Source of the DNA: Palsa-504 sp963739135
GTDB lineage: Bacteria; Actinomycetota; Actinomycetes; Streptosporangiales; Streptosporangiaceae
DNA: 64,000 nt
Assembly (NCBI GenBank): GCA_963739135.1
Contig: CAVTZG010000017.1
Span: 186,001 to 250,000, forward strand
Reading direction: 5' to 3'
Shown: positions 9,183 to 17,926 of the stretch, one piece after another
Numbering within the stretch: position 1 is the stretch's first letter
Layout: every line of letters starts with the position of its first letter
Notes under the pieces: model-generated
Told to the model about the DNA's origin: nothing
Databases searched by the model: none
The model's input: the letters and a program-made list of their open reading frames with translations, nothing else
Position numbers and translations under genes: made by a program

Positions 9183-9581
9183 TACCGTAGCACCGCGCTC
9201 GGGAGCCGGATCGGCGCCGACGTGTCGCGACCCTAGCCGGCAGGCCATGAGGGCAGAACCCGACGATCCGAACCCCGCCGACGGTCCGGCCGGATCTGGC
9301 CGTTCGAGCGCATGCAGTCGGCGCTGTTCGCTGCCTGTGAGCAACCTATTCACGCAATCACGCTCTGTCACGAATGTTCGGCTTGCTCCGCGCGCTGAGC
9401 CGCCGATCTGTACCCGACCGTATGAACCGACGGGCATAGGCAGCGAAGTGCAGAGTTGTAGTTATGAACGAGCGGCGGCGCCCACGGTTGATTCCCCGGC
9501 GAGCTGCTGCACCTCAGGTCCCGGTTGCGTGCGTGGCTAGGCCTGGGTGGGTGGCGGTACCGGGTTGGCCGGGCACGTGTG

Positions 9582-11249
9582 TCAGGGGCTGGGCAGGATC
9601 GGCAGCAGGATGCATGCGGGGTGCCGGGAGTCATGGTAGATCTCGAACCGGCATCGCACCGCGCTGGTCGCGGCGGCGAAGGGCTGCGCGGTGCCGAGGT
9701 TGCGGGCGAACCGGGGGAAGGCGCCGCCGCTGACCTGAACGCGGATCCGGTGCCCGGCCCGGATGCGGTAGGCGGTCGGGTAGAGCTGTACCTCGACCGC
9801 CAGGATCTGGTCGTCGCCGACGTGGACGTCGTCGGCGGGCACGGTCTGCGGGCTGAGCCGGCGGATGCCGTCCACGATGTTGCGGGAGACGCCTTTCGGG
9901 TCGACGTCGCAGACCCGGACGAACAGGTCGGCGTGCCGGCGGCCGGTGCGGACGAAGATCCGCGCGCTGACCGGCCCGGCCAGGTCCTGGCTGGCGGGCA
10001 GGGGGCCGGTGGTGTAAGTCAGGACGTCGGGCCGGGCTTCGATGGCCCGGTTGTCGACCTGCTTGCCGGGCGGTTGCAGCAGCGGCCCTCCCGCCGACGG
10101 GGTCGGGTCCGCGGGGTTGTAGATGAACACATCGGGCGAGGCGTCGCCGGGCTCGGCGTCCAGGGCCAGGCGGCCTGAGGCGCGCAGGTAATAGGCCGTG
10201 GCGACGGCGGCCGCCGGCGGCCACTGGTCGAACTCCAGCCAGGTCCCGGCCTTTTGCAGGAACAGGCGGACTGGCGGGCCCGGCGGCGGCGGGCCACCGC
10301 GCAGGTGGTGGTCCAGCCAGGCGATGTCTTGCCCGGTGATGGCCTTGATCTCGCCGGGCTCGCCATGCAGCCAGGGCCCGACGATGATCCGCGCCGTAAC
10401 CCCCGCCGCCCGGACCGCCGCGAAATCGCGCAGCTGCAACGGCATGAACAGATCCCACCAGCCGGTCACCATGCTGACCGGCGGAAGCCGGGTCAGGTCC
10501 GCGCGGTCATGATCGGCGCCCGCCCAGAACTCATCGCCCGGGCCGGCGTGGCCGGTGAAGTCCCGCCAGAACGCGACCGGCGCGCCCGCCACGTCGACGT
10601 CGGCGGCCTGCAGCGGGACCTTCTGGTAGGCCCGTCTCATCCGGGCCATCTGCCGCGGGCCCGGCAGGACGGCGTGCAGGCCGCGTTCCTGCCGGCCGAT
10701 GAGCCCGGTCCAGTTCAGCACGTTCTGCAGATTCGGCGCGCCGAGCTGGTAGAACGCCGCGCTCATCTTCGCGGCGGTAACATTCAGCGACACCGAGGCC
10801 AGCGGCGGATCGGCATACGGCGCGACGGCCCAGCCAGTGTGACCCAGGTAGCTGGCCCCGGTCATCGACACCTGCCCGTCGCACCACTGCTGCTCACGCA
10901 GCCACGCCACCGTGGCCAGGCCGTCCTCCCGCTCGCAGGTGAACGGGCGGAACAGGCCACCCGAGCCGAACGTCCCGCGGGTGCTCTGGATGAACACCTG
11001 GAAACCCCGCCGCGCCAGCGGCGCGGCAAAGACCATCCCCGGCAGGCCCGCCCGGCCGTACGGCGAGCGGATCAGCACCACCGCAAGCGGCCGGTCATCC
11101 CCGGCGGGCCGGTACAGGTCACCGAGCAGCACTACGCCGTCAGGCATCGCCACCGCCACATCGGGCCGCACCACATATCGCACCGCCCCGCCGGGAAGGC
11201 CAAGCACGCGGTCCACCGCGATGCCAGCAATACCAGACAGCGGATTCAT
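9582..11249 (-). CDS. CocE/NonD family hydrolase (X-Pro dipeptidyl-peptidase S15 type)
   Basis: A 555-residue cytoplasmic hydrolase. The N-terminal alpha/beta hydrolase domain has RSPYGR, the strand RGFQVFIQSTRGTFGS and the nucleophile elbow GASYLGH (Ser133). The acid is probably Asp in GWWDLF (near 264) and the His lies in GPWLHGE (near 293). The C-terminal jelly-roll domain (VFIYNPADPTP, ARIFVRTGRRHADLFVRV, RIRVQVSGGAFPRF) is typical of CocE and S15 enzymes, which cleave esters or amides. GGAGG lies 7 bases before the ATG, supporting this start. It is monocistronic. The natural substrate cannot be told from sequence. Confidence 0.9.
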   Translation of the reverse strand: MNPLSGIAGIAVDRVLGLPGGAVRYVVRPDVAVAMPDGVVLLGDLYRPAGDDRPLAVVLIRSPYGRAGLPGMVFAAPLARRGFQVFIQSTRGTFGSGGLFRPFTCEREDGLATVAWLREQQWCDGQVSMTGASYLGHTGWAVAPYADPPLASVSLNVTAAKMSAAFYQLGAPNLQNVLNWTGLIGRQERGLHAVLPGPRQMARMRRAYQKVPLQAADVDVAGAPVAFWRDFTGHAGPGDEFWAGADHDRADLTRLPPVSMVTGWWDLFMPLQLRDFAAVRAAGVTARIIVGPWLHGEPGEIKAITGQDIAWLDHHLRGGPPPPGPPVRLFLQKAGTWLEFDQWPPAAAVATAYYLRASGRLALDAEPGDASPDVFIYNPADPTPSAGGPLLQPPGKQVDNRAIEARPDVLTYTTGPLPASQDLAGPVSARIFVRTGRRHADLFVRVCDVDPKGVSRNIVDGIRRLSPQTVPADDVHVGDDQILAVEVQLYPTAYRIRAGHRIRVQVSGGAFPRFARNLGTAQPFAAATSAVRCRFEIYHDSRHPACILLPILPSP

Positions 11250-11727
11250 CAGCCAGCCTCCACCTCAGCGGTCACGAAAGCCTCACCGCAGGCTACCCAG
11301 CACAACCAGCAGCCCAGACCCGGACCCGCTCCGGCGAAGCCCGGATGAGCACCCGCCCAGGCCACCACAACGCAGCCCGACTTGTCCATGCCGACCACCC
11401 AGCCACCCTCACACGACCACGTAGGACACGTAGGGGTCCAGCCCCCGGCAGCCAGCGGCAGCCGTGCCGTTCGGCGGCATCGGCAGGACACCACGTTGAG
11501 TGACGAAGAAAGGCCAGGCAGAACGCGCGCATTCCCGCCGATATGGAAGGGTGGCTTACTGCGACGGCAATTAGCGACCCCGCGCAGATCAGGTCATCGG
11601 GCCTGATCACCCGTTACGGCCCGCACGTTACGGCGGGGCCTGCCTACAGTATGCCCGCTGCCCTTCGCACGCCAGTACCTGCCGTGACACTCAGGACAAA
11701 CGCCAAGCCCCTGGTAGCGAAGGTTCC
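11250..11727. other. Intergenic region between CocE and amidohydrolase genes
   Basis: About 480 bases. Short open frames on both strands have no recognisable motif. It holds the CocE promoter and the amidohydrolase 3' end; I see no clear terminator or operator. Confidence 0.35.
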
Positions 11728-13155
11728 CTAGGCGTGGCCTCGGCTTGCCTGGACCCAGCCGGCCATGTCAGCTGGTTTGGGTCCCGCCGGCCGATCCGGC
11801 CATGTGAACTGGCCCGCGAGGGCCGGGTTGGCGAGCAACTGGCCGGCCACGGGCGCGCCCAGCTGCAGGACCAGCCAGATCCGGTCCGGATCGGACAGCA
11901 GGTGCGGCTCGGCCAGCGGGTCGCCATCGATGATCGTCAGGTCGGCCAGCTTGCCCTCGGTCACGGTGCCGATGTGCTCGTTCAGCCCAAGCGCTTCGGC
12001 GGCGGTCCTGGTCGCGGCGACCAGGGCCTCGGCCGGCGTGAGGCCGTGGCGGATCATCCGCTGGATCTCGAGCCCGACGGCCAGGCTTGTGTCGCTGCCG
12101 AGCGCGATCTTGACGCCCGCCTGCCGCGCGGCCCGCATGCTGGCCGCGCCCTCCTCGAGGTTCCGCTGCGCCAGTTCCACCAGCACCGGCGGCATATCCG
12201 GCTCCGCCTCGGCATGGGCGGGGTCGATGACCTCCTCGCTCAACCCCGCCATCCAGTAGTACCCCGACAGGGTGGGCACCAGCACCTGGCCGGAGGCGGC
12301 CATGACGTCGAGCAGGTCCGGCCGCCGGTGCAGGTATATGCCGTGCTCGATGGTGTCGACGCCGTGCCTGATCGCTGCCGCGCAGCCATCCAGGCCCTCG
12401 GCGTGGGCGGCGACCCGGAAGCCCATCCGGTGCGCCTCGTCGGTGACCGCCGCCAGCTCCGGGTCGGTGAGCTGGAGCGGGTCGGGATCTTCCAGCTCGT
12501 TAGAGCGGGCGCCGGTCGTCATCACCTTGATGAAGTCGGCCCCGGCCCGGATCTGCTCGCGGACCGCCCGCCGCATGTCGTCCTGGCCGTCGGCTTCGCG
12601 GTACATGTCACCGTAGAAACGCCCGCCCGGCGCCGTCGCAGAGACGATCTTCGCGCAGGTCAGCAGGCGGGGACCGCGGAACGCACCGTAACGCATGGCC
12701 TGCCGGGCCTGCTGCGGCAGCAGCCCCTGCGAGCCGACCACCCGGATGGTGGTCACCCCGAAGCGCAGGTAGTCGTGGAGTTCGGCCTGCAGAAAGTGAG
12801 CCGCGATGCCGGGCAGCGGTTCCTCGGCGCCCTTCGCCACCTGCGGGACGGTGCCCGAGGCGTGCGTGTGGGCGTCGGTCAGCCCGGGCATGAGGACACG
12901 CTGACCCACGTCCAGTGGCCAGGCGCCGTCGGGGCACGGCTCGGCGGCGTCAGCGACCCGGCGGATGATTCCGTCTTCGATCAGGATCGCCGCGTTCTCG
13001 CGCAGCCGCGATCGGGTGCCGTCGAAGAGCCGTGCCCCGGTCAGCCAGATCCGCTCCTGTGCCACGGCGGGCGCCGCGATCAGTGCCGGGAACCTGTGCG
13101 CCAACTGTCTGCCACCTTCGGCTGCGAGCGATAAGCGGGCCCCGATCTTTCTCAT
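11728..13155 (-). CDS. metal-dependent amidohydrolase (imidazolonepropionase/prolidase-like)
   Basis: A 475-residue enzyme of the amidohydrolase superfamily. The metal ligands are visible: DAHTHASG (His96, His98) after VLMPGLT, a probable carbamylated lysine in DFIKVMTTG, AHAEG and EHGIYLH (two His), and GSDTS (Asp). The family removes ureido, amide or cyclic groups, including dipeptides and imidazolone rings; this one's substrate is not predictable. The open frame extends about 100 codons further upstream, but that part overlaps the CotH fragment on the other strand and has no motif. I therefore place the start at MRKIGARL, preceded by AGGGAC. Confidence 0.88.
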   Translation of the reverse strand: MRKIGARLSLAAEGGRQLAHRFPALIAAPAVAQERIWLTGARLFDGTRSRLRENAAILIEDGIIRRVADAAEPCPDGAWPLDVGQRVLMPGLTDAHTHASGTVPQVAKGAEEPLPGIAAHFLQAELHDYLRFGVTTIRVVGSQGLLPQQARQAMRYGAFRGPRLLTCAKIVSATAPGGRFYGDMYREADGQDDMRRAVREQIRAGADFIKVMTTGARSNELEDPDPLQLTDPELAAVTDEAHRMGFRVAAHAEGLDGCAAAIRHGVDTIEHGIYLHRRPDLLDVMAASGQVLVPTLSGYYWMAGLSEEVIDPAHAEAEPDMPPVLVELAQRNLEEGAASMRAARQAGVKIALGSDTSLAVGLEIQRMIRHGLTPAEALVAATRTAAEALGLNEHIGTVTEGKLADLTIIDGDPLAEPHLLSDPDRIWLVLQLGAPVAGQLLANPALAGQFTWPDRPAGPKPADMAGWVQASRGHA

Positions 13156-13293
13156 CCTGTCCCTGCCGCCGTCTGCTCGATTTCTCACCTTGCTGACCGG
13201 TCTCCCTTGGTGCGGCCCGGCCGGCTCGCCACAGGGCCAGCCGCTGGCGGTAGCCGTCCACGCACCCCGCAGCCCGGCCACTACCACAGACCG

Positions 13294-13812
13294 GGGATCG
13301 ACTACTTCGGCACGCGGTGGCAGTACACCGACATTCTCGACTGGGCGAGCAACACCCGCCGCCAACGGCGCAACCACGGCGCGTCGCGTATTCCGCTGGT
13401 GCAGAACCTGCTCCGCAACCGTGACTATCGTCAATACTACCTGGATTACCTGGAACACCTGATCGATACTGAATTCAATCCAGGCACGATCAGCGCGGTG
13501 ATCGGCGCCGGCTCCGACAACGGCCTGTGGGCACGTGTCCGCCAGGCGGCCTACCTCGAATCAGGGACGCCTTACGGCCAGCCGTTCACAGGCCGCCAGT
13601 TCACCAACGACGAGGTCTACTTGAGTGGCTGCAAGCAGAACGAACTCAGGCACGGCAACGAGAAAGTAGAGGGCATCGTCCACTACGTCCGGATGCGGCG
13701 AGACAGCGCACGGCAGCAACTGCGGCAGCTGAGGAAGACGACGCCGCGCGCCACCGACCCAGCGGCGTTCGCTACCACCCTGGCAAACGCCGCCGCGGCG
13801 GGCGTGAGCTGA
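13294..13812 (+). pseudogene. CotH-family protein, C-terminal fragment
   Basis: From GIDYFGTRWQY to the stop, this 170-codon stretch closely matches the C-terminal third of the intact CotH-like protein at 15580-17514. Shared words include NHxSR(I/V)PLV, LARVRQAAYLES-like, PFTGRQF(S/T)NDEVY and QNELRHGN. Upstream of 13294 the similarity stops and there is no start or kinase core. It is in the opposite orientation to the intact gene. It is a 5'-truncated paralogue whose break point lies next to the amidohydrolase start. Confidence 0.75.
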
Positions 13813-13911
13813 CGGGGTCCGCGTCGGGGCTCAGGAAGGCCGACCGAAGCAGCTTGAGCTGCTCAAGGAAGTGAAGATCTTCGACCTGTGGGTGCCGAAA
13901 ACTACGTCACC

Positions 13912-14130
13912 CTATGCGACCTGGGTGTATTCGTGGATCAGGCCGCCGAGCCGGTCCCGGCGCAGAACGCGTATATCGGACTTTCCCGCTGGCGGATGCG
14001 CCCCGCGCGGCGGGCGGCCCGGCCGTCCCGGGTAAATCAACTTGCGGGTGATCAAACGGCGGTGCCAGACCAGCAGGAACAGCCAGCCGGACACCCGGAC
14101 CATGATCAAATACAGCAGACGGACCGACAA
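13912..14130 (-). pseudogene. IS3/IS481-type transposase remnant with internal deletion
   Basis: The reading MSVRLLYLIMVRVSGWLFLL resembles the N-terminus of actinobacterial integrase-core transposases. It jumps directly to WHRRLITRKLIYPGRPGRPP-like sequence, which in such proteins lies about 50-60 residues further on, just before the integrase core. The core itself is absent. So this is a short scar with an internal deletion. It sits where the 3' end of the toxin-like gene should be and probably disrupted it. Confidence 0.5.
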
Positions 14131-14214
14131 GAACCGCGATCTTGCCCCACCGCGCCGACAGCGCCCAATCGCAGCTCACCAGCCCGCATCGAGTTCTGAA
14201 GCGGTACAGGGTAT

Positions 14215-14329
14215 TAAACTGCTCCACGATCACGACCGCGTCCATGAATGCCGCTAGGGATGCTCGCGCGGCAGGAGGCAGATCGGCGAACTCCTGCTGA
14301 GCCGGGCCATCCAGCTCCCACCCGTACAC
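14215..14329 (-). pseudogene. toxin-like gene, 5' part only, partner of DUF6247
   Basis: A GTG start lies 3 bases after the DUF6247 stop. About 38 codons (VYGWELDGPAQQEFADLPPA onward to MDAVVIVEQF) resemble the N-terminus of small RelE/ParE-like partners often encoded after DUF6247 genes. Beyond that the frame loses all likeness and runs into the transposase remnant. No catalytic C-terminus is present, so the protein is presumably inactive. The toxin assignment rests on gene order and weak similarity. Confidence 0.5.
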
Positions 14330-14332
14330 GCG

Positions 14333-14668
14333 TCAGACGCCGAACTGGGCCCGGATCTCCTCCCGGCTCATCCGCTGTTCCGCAGGCGGCAGACCCTCGT
14401 CTTGGTAGGTGTCGATGCGAGCTAGGAACTCCCGCTGCGCTTGGGGGTCACGCCAGGCGTCCGCCTCGAACCACCAGCGCTTGACTGTCTGCACCAGCGG
14501 TGTCACGTCACCCTGCTCGCGGGCCTGTTCGAACGCCGCATCCAGATCCTCGTCGTACCGCTGGAGGATGTCGCCATCGGCGTTGGCGGCCAGCACGGCC
14601 CGGATCGCCGTCGGCGTGCAGGCCGGGCGGGGCAGGACCTGAGGTTGCCTGGCATGCGGCGCGGTCAT
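14333..14668 (-). CDS. DUF6247 family protein, putative antitoxin
   Basis: A 111-residue protein. The pattern is a proline-rich lead, then CTPTAIRAVLAAN, then a helix RYDEDLDAAFEQAREQGDVTPLVQTVKRWW and a final helical region with EEIRAQFGV. This follows the layout of DUF6247 proteins, which in actinobacteria are usually coupled to a small RelE-like gene and are suspected antitoxins. GGGAG lies 8-12 bases before the ATG. The coupled downstream gene is broken here, so this may be an orphan antitoxin. The family name is from memory of its pattern. Confidence 0.65.
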   Translation of the reverse strand: MTAPHARQPQVLPRPACTPTAIRAVLAANADGDILQRYDEDLDAAFEQAREQGDVTPLVQTVKRWWFEADAWRDPQAQREFLARIDTYQDEGLPPAEQRMSREEIRAQFGV

Positions 14669-14954
14669 GAGCAGCTCTCCCGTAGGTCACCGTTTCGCCT
14701 AGCATAAGCGCGTCCGCCGACAGACAGCAGCCACATCACGTTCCCGGCGCGCGAGTCTGTGGGCGGCCATCAGGATCTGCCCGCTGGCGGCCATGAGGAG
14801 GCACTATGGCTACCACAGAGTGTGACCGGATTACTCGGGCACTGCGCCGCAGGCCCGCCGCCGAACTCCGACTCGGCACTCTGGAGATTCTGGGTGATGT
14901 CGCTGCACTCGCCTGGGCCGACTTTGGTCAACACGATGGATTTCAAGCTCCTTA

Positions 14955-15174
14955 CTGAGGACAGTGAGCCTGTCCGTGCGTCGTCATCTCCTCGGCCAGC
15001 GCCCGCTCCAGCACCGTCCTGGTCACCTGAGACAAAGCCATCCGGGCCAATCAGCTCGACCCCGCCCACCTCCGCCGGGCTAGCAGCTGATCCGCCAGCT
15101 GCGGATCCACCACAGGCCGCCGGGCCGGACTCTGGTCACCGGGGTCGCGGGCCGCCGTTGGGGTTTTCCTTCAT
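14955..15174 (-). pseudogene. IS256 (Mutator) transposase N-terminal remnant
   Basis: On the minus strand, VELIGPDGFVS is followed, one frame away, by QVTRTVLERALAEEMTTHG. Joined, these match the N-terminus of IS256-type transposases, where LIGPDGLL leads into a TRxVLERALxEEMTxH helix. An in-frame stop interrupts the first 15 codons and the DDE domain is missing. It is a scar about 220 bases long with no functional product. Confidence 0.5.
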
Positions 15175-15579
15175 CAGTGTCCTTTCCGCGAGCCGCCTTT
15201 CCTGCGGCTCATCGTCAACCTGTCACTCACACAGCTGGTAAGACACGCCCGATCTGCGCGGAACGCCACGAGCCCTCGCAAGAATGGTCAGGCTCGAGGA
15301 TGTCGGCGTCGACTGTGGTGCCGGTCGTACGTATGTGCTCACACGCGGTCAAAGCTGCCCTGGTTCTCTCGCGCGTTTGGTGGCATGGTACGTGGATCAG
15401 GTGAAAGGTAAGCCGGTATGGCCGAGGAGGGGACCTGATGATGTTCGCGGTTGGTGTGGTTCAGGGGTCGAGGCCAGGTGGGCGGCGGGAAAGGGCCGCC
15501 GCTGGGCGTGCCTAGCTCACCTACGGTCCCGTCGGCCCCGGTGGGGGTGACGAGCACCCAGACCACCGTCGGCTCGGGT
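15175..15579. other. Intergenic region downstream of CotH gene
   Basis: About 400 bases. Open frames on both strands are proline/arginine-rich without motifs. I see no gene, terminator or repeat with confidence. Confidence 0.3.
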
Positions 15580-17514
15580 TCAGGCGGGTTTTGGCTGCTG
15601 GGCAGCGGGGAAGGTCACCCCCGATGCACCCGCGGGGTAGCGTCGGCGCAGCTGTTGCAGCTGCGCCGTGGCGCTGTCGCAGCGCATTTTCACGTAGTGG
15701 TAGATGCCAGGTACAAGGGCGTTTCCGTGGCGCAGTTCGTTCTGCGCGTAGCCGGCCTGGTACACCTCATCGTTGCTGAATTGCCGTCCGGTGAAAGGCG
15801 CGCCGTGCGGGGTGTCAGATTCCAGGTATGCGGCCTGGCTGACCCGGGGCCAGAGCCCGTCGCCATCGGGGGTACCCATCTGCGCACAGATCGCCGGCGG
15901 GCTGAAGTGGGTGGCAAGCAGATAATCGAGGTGATCGAGGTAGTACTGCGCGAAGTCGGGGTTGGCGAGCAAGTTGTGCACCAGCGGAACCCGCGAGGTG
16001 TGGTTGCGGTGCCCCTCCCGGTGCCAGTACTGCTTGGTGATCGCCGCCCAGTCCAGCAGGTCGGCATACTGCCATTTCGTGCCGAAGTAATCGATACCCA
16101 GGCAGTTGTCGTAATCCCATGGCAGGAAAGTGAAGTACGGGTCGGTGGCGAAGTCGGGCGCCCGGCCGACGTGCCCGCCGTTGTAGAGGTAGTAGTTCGC
16201 CGGCGAGGCGAAGTAGTTGTCCCAGCTGCCGAGCAGCAGATTGACACCGGCCCAGCGCAGGAAGGTCTGCACATCGAAGACTTGTTCTACTTCGGCCCGG
16301 AAGGCGTCGGTGTTAAAGCGGCCATCTCCGCCTGGCAGGCCGACACCGTTGATCACCCGGATGAAGGTGGCCAGGTCGTCGTAGCTGGCGACGGCGGCGT
16401 CGTTTTCATTGGTCTTCAGCCGGTAGGTCTGGTCGCCGGGGTGGCCGGAGGTGTGGTACTGCCGGCCGCTGTCGTCCCCGTCAGTTCCGCGCCGGTGCTC
16501 AAGTGTCGCGCAGCCCAGGCTGCCGCAGTAGGCCTTGTACAGGTTGCCGCGCCGGTTCTCGCCGAAACGGTCGCCGAGGAAGCGCTTGTCGATCTGCTCG
16601 ATCAGTGAATGCAACCCGTAGTAGGCCCCGTTGATCGTGAGCCTGGCGTAGGTGTGGCGTGGGGAGGGCACATCAGCGGCGGCGAACAGCCGCCAGGCCA
16701 GCGCCTCGCGCATCTGTGAGGGGTCGTTGTACATCGACTTCAGGTTCAGCCGCGCCATCCCGACAATCCGGTCGTCGTCGTCACCGGGATCAAGATCGAC
16801 TTTCCACGAGCGCTTCGGCGAGTATTTCGTCATCTGGCCACTGTTCATAAGGGAGAACGTGGTGCTGGTAAACAGCACGCCGCCATCGACCGGGGGCGGC
16901 GCCCTGCGCGTGTCCTGCGGATCGGCGCGCGACAGCGATAGCCGCGAACCGTCGGCGATGACCGGTTCCTCGGGCCGCAACTGGCTGGCCGGCCAGCCGG
17001 AGATCTCGACCTGACACATCGGCCAGCCGAACAGCTCCCGCTTGCCGATGGAGGCATCAAGGTAGGCGTGCACCATGGTCCCGGCCGGCGTGGGCCTGCC
17101 CTCATCGTCGGCCATTGCCACGGCCGCAGCATCCGCGGCCGGGGCGTGCGCGACATCCCGGGCGACAGCGTCGAAGAGGGCGTCATACTCGGCTCGCGTG
17201 TGCAGCACGGCATCTCCCCGGCCAGCCGCCTCGTTAACCCCGGCAGCCAAATCGCGCGGACCACCCGGGCCGAGATCGGCCACGACGATCGCGCGGTCAG
17301 CGAATAGCGCGCGGAAATGCTTGCGATCCAAGATCCGGTCCACGTCGATCTCCCACCCGCCGCTCGTGGCTGTCTTTGCTGTACGGAGCAACGAACGCAC
17401 GCCCTGATACCGAAAGACTGCCACGACTTGCGCTTCACGCAACGTCGCAGCCGCCGCCACGCACAGGCGCCTGCTGCCGACAGCGCCAGCGCATTTACCG
17501 TCTCGAACAACCAC
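15580..17514 (-). CDS. CotH kinase-family protein
   Basis: A 644-residue protein. The CotH core is visible: SWKVDLDPGDDDDRIVGMARL, LNLKSMYNDPSQMREALAWR, the hallmark GAYYGLHSLIEQIDKRFL (about residues 300-317), YRLKTNEN, WDNYFASPANYYLYN and LPWDYDNCLG. CotH proteins are atypical protein kinases known from spore coats and from secreted or surface proteins. The N-terminal 100 residues contain WEIDVDRILDRKHFRALFADRAIVVADLGPGG, which is not typical of CotH, and no signal peptide is clear. The start at 17514 is uncertain. The C-terminal third is duplicated at 13294-13812. It is monocistronic. Confidence 0.85.
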   Translation of the reverse strand: MVVRDGKCAGAVGSRRLCVAAAATLREAQVVAVFRYQGVRSLLRTAKTATSGGWEIDVDRILDRKHFRALFADRAIVVADLGPGGPRDLAAGVNEAAGRGDAVLHTRAEYDALFDAVARDVAHAPAADAAAVAMADDEGRPTPAGTMVHAYLDASIGKRELFGWPMCQVEISGWPASQLRPEEPVIADGSRLSLSRADPQDTRRAPPPVDGGVLFTSTTFSLMNSGQMTKYSPKRSWKVDLDPGDDDDRIVGMARLNLKSMYNDPSQMREALAWRLFAAADVPSPRHTYARLTINGAYYGLHSLIEQIDKRFLGDRFGENRRGNLYKAYCGSLGCATLEHRRGTDGDDSGRQYHTSGHPGDQTYRLKTNENDAAVASYDDLATFIRVINGVGLPGGDGRFNTDAFRAEVEQVFDVQTFLRWAGVNLLLGSWDNYFASPANYYLYNGGHVGRAPDFATDPYFTFLPWDYDNCLGIDYFGTKWQYADLLDWAAITKQYWHREGHRNHTSRVPLVHNLLANPDFAQYYLDHLDYLLATHFSPPAICAQMGTPDGDGLWPRVSQAAYLESDTPHGAPFTGRQFSNDEVYQAGYAQNELRHGNALVPGIYHYVKMRCDSATAQLQQLRRRYPAGASGVTFPAAQQPKPA

Positions 17515-17571
17515 GCAGAACGGTTGTTCGGTGCACGGCTAAGCCCTGACCCATGCAAGCCAGGTCTAGCA

Positions 17572-17656
17572 CGGATTCGGCGATCAGGTCGCTTACGTTC
17601 CGGAACGCCGGTCGCGCTGCGTGAGGATCGCTGGCTGCGGCCCTCGCGCGAGATCC
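17572..17656. repeat. dispersed repeat, copy C
   Basis: ATTCGGCGATCAGGTCGCT to CTCGCGCGAGATCCGATATG. It is the best partner of copy B. The copy lies just upstream of the CotH reading frame, so it may contain or displace that gene's promoter. Confidence 0.6.
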
Positions 17657-17926
17657 GATATGTGTGGACGTCGGCTGGAGCCTGAACAAGACGCGCGCGC
17701 TGGCCATCCAGACTTGGATGTTCTGCGCGGGGGCTGAAGGGCGGGCGATCGTTGATCCTGTTTCCTTGCCGTTGGCTAGACGGGTGACGCCGCAACGGGT
17801 TCCCTGAAAGCGCGGAAAGCTCCTTGTGTCAGCTGTCCTCCGGCCGCGGCTGACCGTTCATGACGGCTCGATCGGATACGCGGGAGGCGCGGCGGCGGTG
17901 CCCGGTTGCTCATTTGGGGTTGCCGG
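17657..17926. other. Intergenic region between CotH and AcuC genes
   Basis: About 270 bases with no recognisable coding frame. GGATGTTCTGCGC at about 17717 recurs near 30680 in another noncoding stretch; this may be chance. Confidence 0.3.

Noticed and set aside
13156..13458. N-terminal extension of the amidohydrolase frame by 101 codons
   Set aside because: It is antisense to the CotH fragment and has no similarity to amidohydrolases; the ATG at 13155 has a suitable upstream purine-rich sequence.
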